A DNA stretch of 64,000 bases from CADDYT01 sp035294125 (GCA_035294125.1 DATGLM010000064.1:62001-126000); one strand, 5' to 3'; numbered from the stretch's first letter, positions 17,212-26,700 are shown. A program made the numbers and translations. The notes: generated from the letters alone by a model not told the origin.

Positions 17212-20200
17212 TTGTCACCCGGATTGTCAGCGGGCTGCCCTGCACCGTGTTGCCGGTTAAGGAATCGGTGGCCTGGATGGTGACGGTGGTCGTGTAGACG
17301 CCGCTTGCCACGCCTGCTGTGCTAATGAGTAGGGGGATGGTGGCATTGGCTCCCCCGACAAGGGTGCCGGAAGAGGTCGCGAGCGAGAGGAAGGACGGCG
17401 CGTTGGCTGGGAGGGTGGCCGTCCAGTTCAATGATGCTCCCCCGATGTTCGCGATGGCGATACTTTGCGATGTCGTTGCTGTTGGAGAAGTGTTCGGCTG
17501 GGTAATGGAAATGCCTGGTTGCGTTGTGGCATTGCCCTGCTGGGTCGGGGTAGCGGGCGCGAGGGCGGGGGGCGCGAGCACGGTGAGGGCAACGCTCACC
17601 GTCTGCGGGCTGCCGAGCACGGTGATGCCATCGTCAACGGCGCTGAAGGAGATTGAGCCGCTGTAAGTACCGTCGGCCAGCGTGGTGGAGGCGATGCTGA
17701 GGGTGAAGGTCATGGTCGTCCCCGTCATGGTCGTTGGTCCGGGCGTGACCGCGAGCCAGTTTGAACCTGCTCCCTGCGTGATGGTGGGTGTGATGGTCAG
17801 GTTGCTATCGCAGGCTCCGCTGACGCTGACGGTAAAGGTCTGGGTGGAAGGATTTGCGCCATCCTCGGTCGTGAAGGTCGTGTTATTTGTCAGTGCAGGC
17901 TGCAACGTACATGCCGCCTGCACGTTCAGTGCGACCGTAACGAGGATAGATGGCCCGACTGGCGCGCCGCTAACGCTGTCGGTGGCGCTGATCGTAATCG
18001 TTGCGTTCGAGCCGCCGGCTTGCAGCCCACTCGGAGAGACGGACACGCTGGTCGTCGCGGAAGCTGTGAGGCTGACTGTGCCGGAGGAGGGTGTCGTTGT
18101 CAGCCAGGTATTTGCGTTATTCCCGCCGCTCACTGTCGCTGTCCAGTTGAGGGCATTAGCACAGGCTCCGTTGGCCGTGATGGTCACGGGCTGGGCAGGA
18201 GGCGTCTGACCGCTGGCCACAGCGGTGAAGGAGAGAGCGGCAGGTGAGACGGTAATAGAGCAGGGCGCGGAGACCACGAGGGTCACGGTCACCAGCTGCG
18301 GCCCACCGGAGATAGGCTGCCCGTTGCCATCCGTCCCATTCACGGTGATCGTGCCGCTATAGGTGCCGGGGATGATGGCTGGAGACAATTTTACCCCTAC
18401 CTTGATCGTCGCTGACTGCTGTCCAGATAAGCTCCCTGCTCCCTGCTTGACCGAGAGCCAGGAGCCGCCCACTGTTGTCGCGGCGACGGCGCTCCAGTTC
18501 AGTGTGCCGCTCCCTGTGTTGCTAATCTGCAATGCCTGGGCGGGTGGTGGTTTTTGTCCGGCTACGGCGGTGAAGGAGAGAGCAGCGGGAGTGAGGCTCA
18601 GACCGGGCGCAGTCGGCTCACCCACGCTATAGGTGACAGGCAGAGATTGCGTTCCTGCCTGCGAATTAAAGAGGATGGTGCCGTTGTACGTGCCGGGCTG
18701 CAAGCCTTTGCTCACTGCCCCAACCGAGAGTGTGGTTGGCGCTTTGCCACTGGTCATGCTAAAGGAGAGCCAGGAAGGCGCGCTTGCGATATTCCAGGCC
18801 TGCGAAGTCGTGCAGGCGGAAGAAAGCGTGAGGTTGACGGTCTCAGCCGTCGGGTCTGCCTGCTGGTAAACGCTGCTGTATGAGAGCATACCGGGTGAAA
18901 TTTGCAGCGTACACTGTGGGAGGACAACGAGAGTAACAAAAACGCTTTGCGGGCTATTCTGTATAGGGTCCATCCCCTGGCTTGTAAAGTTCACGACGCC
19001 GCTGTAGCTGCCCGGCAGCAGAGAGGCTATGTTCACACCAACAATAATGGATTCGCTTTGACCATGCAGGGTCGTATCCGCTGCCGGAGAGACAGAAAGC
19101 CAGCCCGACTCGCTGCTCCCTGTACCTGTTGGGCTTGAACTGAGAGACGTGCTCCATTGCAAAGGCCGCATGCCTGGATTGCTCAGGGTCACAACCTGGG
19201 CAGGTGGATTTGTCGCGCCATCGGTAGCCGTGAAAGAGAGTACGGCGGGAGAAACCTGCAAGATGGCTTCGTGCGCCGGTTCAAGCGGCGTTACTTCCAT
19301 ACGAACCGAGAGGACAGCCTGTCCAGCGTTGGAGGTGAAGAGCACTTTGGCGCTATAGAAGCCAACCTCCAGGTTCGAGCGCGCTCCGGCAATGCGCACC
19401 ACTGTGCTCTGCCCCCCGTTAATGGTTCCGTTCAAAGGCGAAAACTGGAGCCAGGGCTGCGTCGCGCTGGCATGCCAGGAGATCTGACCGCCGCCCACAT
19501 TGCTTAGTATAATTGTGCGTGTGCTGTTCATCGTCTGATCGTCGGAACCAAGATCGAGCGAGGTGTTCGAGAGCAAGAGGTGCGCGGGTCGCAGCGAGGC
19601 GCTGTTACCGCTGACCTGAATGCTGAAGGAGGCCGTTTTATGCAGCGTACCGTCTTCAGCCTGGATGAGGTGTATTCCGGCCTGCCAGTTCTGGCTGACA
19701 ATCACAGTATCGCTGAAGGTTCCATCGGGCTTTGCCACGAGTATGCTCTTGCCCTCTGTATCGAAGACAGAGATACCGCCATCACGGGACAGACCCACAT
19801 GAGCGTCGGGACTGAAATTAGAGCCGCGCAGCGTAATCACAGCGCCCAGCACCACATTCGATGGGGTCACCTGCAACGTCAGTGTGCCGTGATGTGGTGG
19901 AACTTGCGCCAGGATGATACCACGGCCCAGCGTGACGGCCAGCCCGGAAAGCCCTCCCATCACCGTAGCAGTCAGCGCAACCATGCTCACCCAGAAAAAC
20001 AACGAAGGCCGGAAATAACGCCTGAAACGGGACGTACGTCGCGCCCGATACGGGGGCCGCACATAGCGTGGAACAGGTGAAAAAGGCCTTGAAACAGGGG
20101 GCCGTGACAGCGTGGAGACGGGTCTGCCGTTCGCAAAGGCACGATGCGAGGACTGGTCGACCTCCTTATGCCAGTTCGTATGTGTTACCGTAAAAGGCTG

Positions 20201-20299
20201 CGTCGCGTCAGCTACTTCACGTGGTCCGGTAGGGTCACCGCAAGCCGGACAGTAGCGAGCATGTTCCGGCAGTGACTCACCGCAATTCGTGCAGATCAT
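17192..20299 (-). CDS. membrane-anchored BACON-repeat protein with zinc ribbon
   Basis: 1035 residues starting MICTNCGESLPEHARYCPAC. Order of parts: cytoplasmic zinc ribbon (two CxxC pairs, residues 2-22), a basic Pro/Arg linker, one membrane helix at about residues 110-135, an IPT-like domain (TPSNVVLGAVITLRGSNFSP), then seven ~100-120-residue repeats of BACON type to the end. Each repeat has the pattern sP-x-LSFTA, a later W-L-x-V or S-W-L-x, and PGTYSGTI. The outer part would be a long extracellular beta-rich stalk. BACON repeats are often carbohydrate- or mucin-associated (family knowledge), but no ligand can be named. ATG 20299 has a poor ribosome-binding site; GTG 20308 is an alternative. 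The 3' end overlaps nfo by 20 bases. Confidence 0.85.
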   Translation of the reverse strand: MICTNCGESLPEHARYCPACGDPTGPREVADATQPFTVTHTNWHKEVDQSSHRAFANGRPVSTLSRPPVSRPFSPVPRYVRPPYRARRTSRFRRYFRPSLFFWVSMVALTATVMGGLSGLAVTLGRGIILAQVPPHHGTLTLQVTPSNVVLGAVITLRGSNFSPDAHVGLSRDGGISVFDTEGKSILVAKPDGTFSDTVIVSQNWQAGIHLIQAEDGTLHKTASFSIQVSGNSASLRPAHLLLSNTSLDLGSDDQTMNSTRTIILSNVGGGQISWHASATQPWLQFSPLNGTINGGQSTVVRIAGARSNLEVGFYSAKVLFTSNAGQAVLSVRMEVTPLEPAHEAILQVSPAVLSFTATDGATNPPAQVVTLSNPGMRPLQWSTSLSSSPTGTGSSESGWLSVSPAADTTLHGQSESIIVGVNIASLLPGSYSGVVNFTSQGMDPIQNSPQSVFVTLVVLPQCTLQISPGMLSYSSVYQQADPTAETVNLTLSSACTTSQAWNIASAPSWLSFSMTSGKAPTTLSVGAVSKGLQPGTYNGTILFNSQAGTQSLPVTYSVGEPTAPGLSLTPAALSFTAVAGQKPPPAQALQISNTGSGTLNWSAVAATTVGGSWLSVKQGAGSLSGQQSATIKVGVKLSPAIIPGTYSGTITVNGTDGNGQPISGGPQLVTVTLVVSAPCSITVSPAALSFTAVASGQTPPAQPVTITANGACANALNWTATVSGGNNANTWLTTTPSSGTVSLTASATTSVSVSPSGLQAGGSNATITISATDSVSGAPVGPSILVTVALNVQAACTLQPALTNNTTFTTEDGANPSTQTFTVSVSGACDSNLTITPTITQGAGSNWLAVTPGPTTMTGTTMTFTLSIASTTLADGTYSGSISFSAVDDGITVLGSPQTVSVALTVLAPPALAPATPTQQGNATTQPGISITQPNTSPTATTSQSIAIANIGGASLNWTATLPANAPSFLSLATSSGTLVGGANATIPLLISTAGVASGVYTTTVTIQATDSLTGNTVQGSPLTIRVTITVPES

Positions 20300-20455
20300 A
20301 ATTTGCACGTCATCACCCCTATGGTAGTCATAGCACAGCGCTTGCTTGTAAGAATTACCTTCCCCTGATAAAGTGTACGTGGTAGCCTGATTGTTTGTCA
20401 ATGAGTTCCAGCAGGTTTTTCGGGATGTTTCATCAAGTTCCCGAGCATATCGTGG

Positions 20456-20518
20456 AAAAGGGGTCACTTGCATATCATTCTAAGTGCAGTTCCGGGTGGT
20501 ATGCAAGTGACCCCTTTT
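20456..20518. terminator. 18-bp perfect hairpin, bidirectional terminator
   Basis: Arms 20456-20473 and 20501-20518 match over 18 bases; each starts or ends with AAAA/TTTT, so both strands see a stem followed by T's. It lies 49 bases past the stop of the TPP enzyme gene (minus) and before the BACON gene. Confidence 0.8.
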
Positions 20519-20566
20519 TTATAGCCTCCCGTTCCCAGGATATGCTCTGTCCGAGTAAAAAGTCCT

Positions 20567-22222
20567 TTAGACCGCGACGTTCGTGGAGCGGCTGTAGGGC
20601 TTTTCTGGGTCGATGAGGACGTTGATGCAGGCGGGGAGGCCGGAGGCAAAGGCGCGTTCGAGCGCGGGCCGGATGTCTTCGGGCCGCTCGACCAGTTCGC
20701 CATAGCCACCGAGCGCGGCGACCATTTTGTCGTAGCGTATGCCGGGGCTGAGTTCCGCTGCCGTGGCGTGGCCAAGAATGGCCTTCTGCGGGTGCTTGAT
20801 CTGCCCCCAGGCGCCGTCGTTGCCGATGATGGAGACGACGGGCAGTTTCTGGCGCACCATGCTCTCAAACTCCATGCCGTTCAGGCCGAATGCGCCGTCA
20901 CCGTGCAGAATGAGCACCTTCTGGCCGGGATGGGCAAGCTGCGCCGCCATCGCGAAGCCGGTGCCAGCGCCCAGCGTGCCCATCGGCCCCGCGTCGAGCC
21001 AGTAACCGGGCCGGTAGACGTTGATGATGCGCCCGCCATAGCTCACGATATCGCCGCCATCGCCTACTACCGTCGTATCCTCGTCGATAAAGTCGCGAAT
21101 CTCGCGGCAGAGGCGCAGGGGGTGAATGGGCACGGCGTCAGAATGCAAAGCCGCCTCATCGCGCTCCTGCGACTTGCGCTCTGTCTCACGAATATAGTTC
21201 AACCACTCATCAGCCGGGCCTCCCTCGCGCTGTTGCGTGGCCTCGGCCACCTGGCTCATGCTCAGCCCGACATCGCCCACCAGCGCGGCGGCAGCGCCAC
21301 GATTGACCCCGATGTCCTCGGCTGCGAGATCGAACCAGATCAGGTTGGCGTTGGCGGGAATGAGCGGGGGCTGGCCGTGATTGAGCCGGAAGTCCATGCG
21401 CGTGCCAATCGCCAGAATGGTATCAGCCCCTTCTAATGCCTTGCGGCGGGAGGAGCTGAAGAAAAGAGGGTGTGTCGGCGGCAGGCAGCCGCGTCCGGCT
21501 CCGTTGAGGTAAACCGGGGCGGAGATGCGCTCCGCCAGTGCGCGCAGCGGCTCGGCGGCATCGCACCACCAGACCGCTGTTCCGGCCATGATAACGGGTC
21601 GCTCGGCCTGCTCTAGAAGCTCAGCCGCCTTTGCCACCATCTGTGGGTCGGGGGCGATCTTGCCCGTGTAGCGGTAGTGTTCCGGCTCGCCCGGATCGAA
21701 AAGTGTATCGGTGTCGGCAAAGTTGTTGAGCACATCCATCGGCATTTCGAGGAAGACCGGGCCGGGTTTGCCACTCAGCATCTGTCGGAAGGCCGAGGCG
21801 GTGTACTCACCCAGGCGCGCGGTCTCATGCACCGTGCGCGCCCACTTCGTGATGGGGCGCAGCAGGTCAATCTGGTTCATCTCCTGCAGCGCGCCGCGAT
21901 CCCACAGGCCGAGCGGGGCCGCGCCGCCGATGACCAGCACGGGGCTGCCCGCGAGATAGGCGTTGGCGACGCCGGTCACGCCATCGGTGACGCCGGGACC
22001 TGCTGTCAGGAGAGCAACACCTGGCTTGCGCGTCACTTTGGCCCAGCCCTCTGCCGCGTGAACCGCCGCCTGCTCGTGGCGCGTATCCACCACGCGGATG
22101 CCTTCGCGCATGCAGCCATCATAGATAGCGGCGATATGGCCACCGCTGAGCGTGAAGATCACTTCCACGCCCTCGCGCTTCAGTATCTTCGCGACCAGCC
22201 AGCCTCCATGTATCAATCCCAT
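20567..22222 (-). CDS. TPP-dependent enzyme, acetolactate synthase family
   Basis: 551 residues with the three-domain layout of the acetolactate synthase/oxalyl-CoA decarboxylase superfamily. The N-terminal domain has the cofactor-activating Glu in RHEQAAVHAAEGWAK. The middle FAD/ADP-binding-like domain covers ~190-330. The C-terminal TPP/Mg site is GDGAFGLNGMEFESMV with the downstream Asn in IIGNDGAW. The opening IFTLSGGHIAAIYDGC and the lack of the usual quinone/FAD motifs point more to a 2-hydroxyacyl-CoA lyase or uncharacterised decarboxylase than to true IlvB. No ilvN regulatory subunit is nearby. It follows the M20 amidohydrolase by 27 bases on the minus strand, so the two probably form one operon. 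Confidence 0.8.
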   Translation of the reverse strand: MGLIHGGWLVAKILKREGVEVIFTLSGGHIAAIYDGCMREGIRVVDTRHEQAAVHAAEGWAKVTRKPGVALLTAGPGVTDGVTGVANAYLAGSPVLVIGGAAPLGLWDRGALQEMNQIDLLRPITKWARTVHETARLGEYTASAFRQMLSGKPGPVFLEMPMDVLNNFADTDTLFDPGEPEHYRYTGKIAPDPQMVAKAAELLEQAERPVIMAGTAVWWCDAAEPLRALAERISAPVYLNGAGRGCLPPTHPLFFSSSRRKALEGADTILAIGTRMDFRLNHGQPPLIPANANLIWFDLAAEDIGVNRGAAAALVGDVGLSMSQVAEATQQREGGPADEWLNYIRETERKSQERDEAALHSDAVPIHPLRLCREIRDFIDEDTTVVGDGGDIVSYGGRIINVYRPGYWLDAGPMGTLGAGTGFAMAAQLAHPGQKVLILHGDGAFGLNGMEFESMVRQKLPVVSIIGNDGAWGQIKHPQKAILGHATAAELSPGIRYDKMVAALGGYGELVERPEDIRPALERAFASGLPACINVLIDPEKPYSRSTNVAV

Positions 22223-22249
22223 CGTAATTTCCCTTCCGGAGGCATACTC

Positions 22250-23446
22250 CTATTTCACGTAATCCATGGCGGCGCGGACCAACACCTCAACGGCAACGGG
22301 CAGGGCGTCCTCATCGATGTTGAAGCGCGGGTGATGGTGCGGGTAGTTCGCGCCCTTCTCAGGATTGTTCGCGCCGACGATGAAGTAGCAGCCGGGAACG
22401 GTATCGAGGAAGTAGGCCATGTCGTCGCTGCCGGTCGTCATCACCTCCTCGCCATCGTCGACCGCCTGCTCGCCCACGGCCTCCACCGCGGCTCTATGTA
22501 CCATTTCGGTCATGGCCTCTTCATTGACACAGGGCGGGCAGCCATCGAAGAACCGCACCTCGCAGGAGCCGCCCATGGCGCTGGCGACGCCACTGGCGAG
22601 TTGGCTAATGCGCCGTATCAACTTCTCGCGGTGCTCCTGGCTGAAGGCGCGCATCGTCCCCTGCAATTCCGCCGTCTCAGGAATGATGTTGAAGGCTGAA
22701 CCCGCCTGTACCCTGCCCACCGTAATCACCGCCGGGCTGAACGGCGAGGTTTCGCGGCTGATCAGCGTTTGCAGGGCCGTGATGATGTAAGCAGCGATGA
22801 CGATGGGATCAACCGACTCTTCCGGCATGGCGGCATGACCACCCTTGCCGCGCGCGGTAATCACAAACTTGTCCGCGCTGGCAAAGACGGGGCCGGAACG
22901 CACGCCCACGCGCCCGATGGGGTAGTTGCTAATCAGGTGCAGGCCGATGATGCCATCAACGCCCTCCATCGCGCCCTCGTCGACCATCGGTTTCGCTCCT
23001 CCGATCTGTTCCTCAGCCGGCTGGAAGACAAATTTGACGTTTCCATTCAGTTCGTCGCGGCGCTTGCTCAAAATAGCGGCCACAGCCAGCGCAATCGAGG
23101 TGTGTCCATCATGCCCGCAAGCGTGCATCTTGCCATCGACGGTCGAGCGATAATCGATCTCGTTCAGCTCGTGAATGGGCAGGGCGTCCATATCGGCGCG
23201 GATGGCGATGGTTTTCGCGCCCGGACCGCCCTTGCTGCCGCGCAGCAGGCCAACTACGCCCGTTTTTGCCACGCCGGTCTGTACCTCCAGACCCAGCGCG
23301 CGCAGTCGCTGCGCCACAATACCGGAAGTGCGCACCTCCTCAAACGCCAGTTCGGGATGCTCGTGCAGGTCGCGGCGCAGCGCCACTATATCAGGAACAA
23401 TCTCATCAATGTCAGACTTCAGAGAATCCATGTTGGTATCAGCCAT
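22250..23446 (-). CDS. M20D amidohydrolase (hippurate/N-acyl amino acid hydrolase type)
   Basis: 398-residue zinc-dependent amidohydrolase. It shows RRDLHEHPELAFEE at the N-terminus, the metal ligands in MHACGHDGHTS, the Glu pair in FVFQPAEEQIGGAK, GIIGLHL and the late HHHPRFNIDEDAL motif. A lid/dimerisation domain lies in the middle (KGGHAAMPEESVDPI). Members remove acyl groups from N-acyl amino acids or related amides; the precise substrate is not readable. GGAGG is placed 5 nt before the ATG. First gene of a likely two-gene unit with the TPP-dependent enzyme. Confidence 0.9.
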   Translation of the reverse strand: MADTNMDSLKSDIDEIVPDIVALRRDLHEHPELAFEEVRTSGIVAQRLRALGLEVQTGVAKTGVVGLLRGSKGGPGAKTIAIRADMDALPIHELNEIDYRSTVDGKMHACGHDGHTSIALAVAAILSKRRDELNGNVKFVFQPAEEQIGGAKPMVDEGAMEGVDGIIGLHLISNYPIGRVGVRSGPVFASADKFVITARGKGGHAAMPEESVDPIVIAAYIITALQTLISRETSPFSPAVITVGRVQAGSAFNIIPETAELQGTMRAFSQEHREKLIRRISQLASGVASAMGGSCEVRFFDGCPPCVNEEAMTEMVHRAAVEAVGEQAVDDGEEVMTTGSDDMAYFLDTVPGCYFIVGANNPEKGANYPHHHPRFNIDEDALPVAVEVLVRAAMDYVK

Positions 23447-23560
23447 TTTTCCTCCAGGAAGCTCGCTCCATTGCGAAACAAATTGCGACGCAAGAATCAG
23501 ATAGCGTTTTGCGTAACCTTATCCTACCATATATTTACACGGTTTGGCAGTCACTGAGAA

Positions 23561-23578
23561 CGCCCGCTCAGAATGACA
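23561..23578 (-). repeat. half-copy of the dispersed TGTCATTCTGAGCG repeat
   Basis: Read on the minus strand it begins TGTCATTCTGAGCGGGCG. The bases that follow it outward (catgcgcaggccaatttt) resemble those after the copy at 43426 (catggccgggccagtttt), so the repeat unit is longer than its core. Confidence 0.6.
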
Positions 23579-23816
23579 TGCGCAGGCCAATTTTCAATAG
23601 CTTGTTACAACGTTAGCAGTGAGACATAGTGGGCAACCAGGGCAGCCAATCAGGACGATTTCGCCCTATTTGGCTGTAGCAATAGCTGATGCTTTCTACT
23701 ACCATTACCCTTATAGATGGTTAGATTACTGTGACTGACCTTGTTATAAGCAGCGAAGTTGGAAGCATATTTGCTTGACTGATGGAAAGATCAAACCTCA
23801 TGAGCAAATCCTATGA

Positions 23817-24059
23817 AATGCCATCCTCAAGCTCGCCATCGTCTTCCTGGTTGGCTTCGGCTCGCTCATCGCTTTCAGCGCTTATGGCTACCTGCTGCGC
23901 ACTGTACGGCCCGCGCTTGCCACCAGTTACGCCTACGTTAACCCGATGGTCGCCGTCGGTCTCGGCGTGCTACTCGATGGCGAGCATATCACCTCCCTCG
24001 GCCTGCTCGCCATGCTCGCCATCATCGCCGGTGTCTGCCTCGTCTCCCTGGCGCGATAA
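23817..24059 (+). pseudogene. C-terminal remnant of an EamA/DMT transporter
   Basis: After an in-frame TGA at 23814 the frame reads AILKLAIVFLVGFGSLIAFS, then YGYLLRTVRPALATSYAYVN, PMVAVGLGVLLDGEHITSLG and LLAMLAIIAGVCLVSLAR before a TAA at 24057. This matches the last three to four helices of EamA (drug/metabolite) transporters, including the characteristic ATSYAYVNPMVAV loop. No start codon and no N-terminal two thirds of the protein remain, so it is a truncated remnant. Nothing in the flanking bases shows an IS end. The only intact forward open frame here is an out-of-phase shadow. Confidence 0.8.
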
Positions 24060-24254
24060 AACAGGCTTCAGTTGATCTTCCCTTCCAGCTTTTTCTGGTA
24101 ACTATCCAGTTTTACTCTAGCGAGCATCGATAGGGTGAAAATGAGAAAGATTGCTGTTTTCATCTTCGTCTCATCGATGTTCGCTATAGTACGGAAGAAC
24201 GGAATGATTCCAGAGTTCCTTCAAGGATATATGAGTCAGAAAGAGCTATGATGA

Positions 24255-25481
24255 ATGAGTCAGAGAACAGGAAAAACACTTCCTGGTAAGGGAAGCTACG
24301 ATACGAGAAAAGAATCACCGTACAGACAGCGAGAGGCAATACAACCACCCCGGCAGCCACTGCTGACAGAGCCAGAGCCGGTGAGCTGGAAGGCAAGCTG
24401 GTTTATGCTGCCACTGCGTCTTTTTCTCGGCATCACGTTTGTCTATGCAGGCATCCAGAAACTGACAGACCCGCAGTACTTCAACCCGGCAGCCCGTGGC
24501 TATATCGGCAAACAGATCATCGCCTTTGCTACCGGCTCGCCGCTACACTACTTTCTCATCCGCTTTGCGGTTCCCCACGCCCATCTCTTCGGGGCGATGG
24601 TGGCTTATGGCGAAGTTGCGATTGGCCTGGGAACGCTTATCGGGCTGCTGTTTCGTCCGGCGGCATTCTTTGGCCTCTTGTTGAGCATCACCTTCTTCCT
24701 CACCGCGACCTGGCATGTTTACCCCTACTTCTACGGGGCCGACATCGTCTTCATCTTCTGCTGGATTACCGTCATCCTCGCCGGCCCCTTGCACACCGGC
24801 CTGCCCGCGCTCGACGCTTTCCTGGTACCGCGCCTGCTCAAGGCGCTGCCAGCAGAGGAACGTGCGACGCTGGCGCTGCCAGTCTTCTTTCTGCTAGGTG
24901 TAAGAGATACAACTGAACAAAGCGCTCCCACGAGCCAGCAACAGAACCGCTACGGGTCGCAGCATCCTGTAGCGGCGCGAGGAAAATATGCCGCCGCTCG
25001 CTACGCGCAGCGGAGTCGCCGCAGTTTTCTCTATGGCTTGATAACCGGTGGTGCCGCTATTCTCGGTCTCGTCTTTGTCGGCTCGCACCTTCATGGTGAT
25101 GATGGCAGCGCTGCGACGGGAACAACCACCGCCGGAAACAGCGCTTCAGCGACGGCAGGAGGGACACCTGGAACCAACACCATCGCGCAGGTGAGCGCGG
25201 TTCCTACAAACAGCGCGGTTACCTTTACCATCCCATCGAACAACGATCCCGGCATCCTTATCCATCTTGAAAACGGCCAGTTCGTCGCCTACGATGCCAC
25301 CTGTACGCACGCCGGTTGCCCGGTCAATTACGACCCGAGCCAGCAACTACTCGTCTGCCCCTGCCACGGTGCGGAATTCGACCCCGCCAAAAACGGGGCC
25401 GTTGTCCAGCCACCCGCGCAGCAACCGCTAACCAGCGTCACTATCCATATCGACAGTTCAACGGGGGCAATTACGCTCTAA
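24255..25481 (+). CDS. DoxX/DoxD-like membrane protein fused to a Rieske domain
   Basis: 408 residues in two parts. Residues ~45-215 form a DoxX/TQO-small-subunit-like membrane domain with four helices (LRLFLGITFVYAGIQKLTDP opening, GEVAIGLGTLIGLLFR, ITFFLTATWHVYPYFYGAD). A basic, Gln-rich linker follows, then a further membrane helix (~265-285, FLYGLITGGAAILGLVFVGS) after an RRSF twin-Arg-like motif. The C-terminal ~90 residues are a Rieske [2Fe-2S] domain with CTHAGCPV and CPCHGAEF. DoxD-type proteins are linked to thiosulfate:quinone oxidoreductase; Rieske domains pass single electrons. Together they suggest a membrane quinone-linked electron-transfer protein. The fusion looks genuine: one open frame with no ambiguity. 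The substrate is unknown. Confidence 0.85.
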   Translation: MSQRTGKTLPGKGSYDTRKESPYRQREAIQPPRQPLLTEPEPVSWKASWFMLPLRLFLGITFVYAGIQKLTDPQYFNPAARGYIGKQIIAFATGSPLHYFLIRFAVPHAHLFGAMVAYGEVAIGLGTLIGLLFRPAAFFGLLLSITFFLTATWHVYPYFYGADIVFIFCWITVILAGPLHTGLPALDAFLVPRLLKALPAEERATLALPVFFLLGVRDTTEQSAPTSQQQNRYGSQHPVAARGKYAAARYAQRSRRSFLYGLITGGAAILGLVFVGSHLHGDDGSAATGTTTAGNSASATAGGTPGTNTIAQVSAVPTNSAVTFTIPSNNDPGILIHLENGQFVAYDATCTHAGCPVNYDPSQQLLVCPCHGAEFDPAKNGAVVQPPAQQPLTSVTIHIDSSTGAITL

Positions 25482-25518
25482 AGCGCTCTCTCGCATGCCG
25501 TTTTCCGGGGGAAGCAAA

Positions 25519-26700
25519 TTACGATTTTCCCACGTTGAAGCGGAAGTGGGCGATATCGCCGTCTTTAATTACGTAGTCTTTGCCCTCGAGGCGCTGTAAG
25601 CCTTTCTTAGCGGCGGCAGCGAAGGAGCCGCCGCTCTCCATGAAATCGTCGTAGTGTGTCACCTCGGCGCGAATGAAGCCGCGCTCGATGTCGGAGTGGA
25701 TTTTACCTGCCGCCTCCGGTGCCTTCGCGCCCTTGCGCACCGTCCAGGCGCGCACCTCGTCCTCGCCTGCTGTGAGGAAGGTGATCAGGTTAAGCAGGCG
25801 GTAGCCGACCTGGATCACGCGGTCAGCGCCCAACTGGGGCAATCCGAGCGCCTCCAGATACTCCTGCGCATCGGCCTCTGGCAGTTCGGCCAGTTCCGCC
25901 TCCAGCCGTGCGGAGACGGCCACAACCTCGGAGCCTTCGGCCTTTGCTCGCTGCGCGACTGCGGCGATGCCTTCCAGTTCGCCCTCCAGCTTCTCCTCGT
26001 CCACTTCTTCGCCTGTAGCGATGCGCGCCAGCAGGTCGTTGGCCGCGCCCAGCACGTTCTCGCTCACATTGAGCACGTACATGCGCGGCTTCTGGGTCAG
26101 CAGGAAGAGTTCGTCCAGCACGGCATGATCCTGCGGCAGCAGTTCCAACTGGCTCACCAGCTTCAGTTCGTTCAGCGCGTCCTGCAAAAGGCTCAGCACT
26201 GCCAGTTCCTGCTGGTATTTCTTCTCGCCCGACTTGGCGGCACGCTTCGTGCGCTCGATACGCCGCTCCACCGTTGTCAGGTCTGTCAGCGCCAGTTCGG
26301 CGTTCAGGCTGTCCAGGTCGCGTATAGGGTTGATGTTCCCATAGATATGCGGCACGTTCGGATTCTCAAAGGTGCGCAGCACGATGGCGAGAGCATCGGC
26401 GTTGCGGATGTGCCCGATAAACTCGGCGCTCAGTCCCTCGCGTTTCTCGCCCGTTCCATGCGGGCTCTGGCCCATGCCAGCCACGTCCACAAATTCTACC
26501 GTCGCGGGCGTCACTTTCTTCGGCTTAAAGATATCGGCCAGTGGCTGCAAGCGTGCATCCGGCACCGGCACCACCGCCATATTCGCCTGCACCGTGCTCG
26601 TCGCATAATTGCTGACGGGCGCGCCCGCCTTCGTCAGCGCGTTAAACAAAGAGGTCTTGCCACTCTGTGGCAACCCCACAATTCCAATTGTAAGAGCCAT
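25519..26700 (-). CDS. ychF: redox-regulated ATPase/GTPase YchF (Obg-like)
   Basis: TRAFAC-class P-loop NTPase of the YchF/OLA1 group, which binds ribosomes and prefers ATP. G1 is GLPQSGKTSLFNALT, G3 is VDVAGMGQSPHGTG (family form DIAGLVxGA is altered here), then the coiled-coil insert (residues ~125-210) and the C-terminal TGS-like domain (LITFLTAGEDEVRAWTVRKG, DIERGFIRAEV, GKDYVIKDGDIAHFRFNV). The normal form has NMxE as specificity motif; here the region reads YVLNVSENVL. ATG 26700 has AGGG 8 nt upstream; a GTG three codons earlier is too close to it. Convergent with the DoxX-Rieske gene, 37 bases apart. Confidence 0.93.
   Translation of the reverse strand: MALTIGIVGLPQSGKTSLFNALTKAGAPVSNYATSTVQANMAVVPVPDARLQPLADIFKPKKVTPATVEFVDVAGMGQSPHGTGEKREGLSAEFIGHIRNADALAIVLRTFENPNVPHIYGNINPIRDLDSLNAELALTDLTTVERRIERTKRAAKSGEKKYQQELAVLSLLQDALNELKLVSQLELLPQDHAVLDELFLLTQKPRMYVLNVSENVLGAANDLLARIATGEEVDEEKLEGELEGIAAVAQRAKAEGSEVVAVSARLEAELAELPEADAQEYLEALGLPQLGADRVIQVGYRLLNLITFLTAGEDEVRAWTVRKGAKAPEAAGKIHSDIERGFIRAEVTHYDDFMESGGSFAAAAKKGLQRLEGKDYVIKDGDIAHFRFNVGKS

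Noticed and set aside
21677..22699. 340-codon frame opposite the TPP enzyme and M20 genes
   Set aside because: Spans the gap between two real genes on the other strand and has no family-like sequence.
23782..24075. 97-codon frame over the EamA remnant
   Set aside because: Ser/Pro-rich out-of-phase reading; the transporter sequence is in the neighbouring frame without a start.
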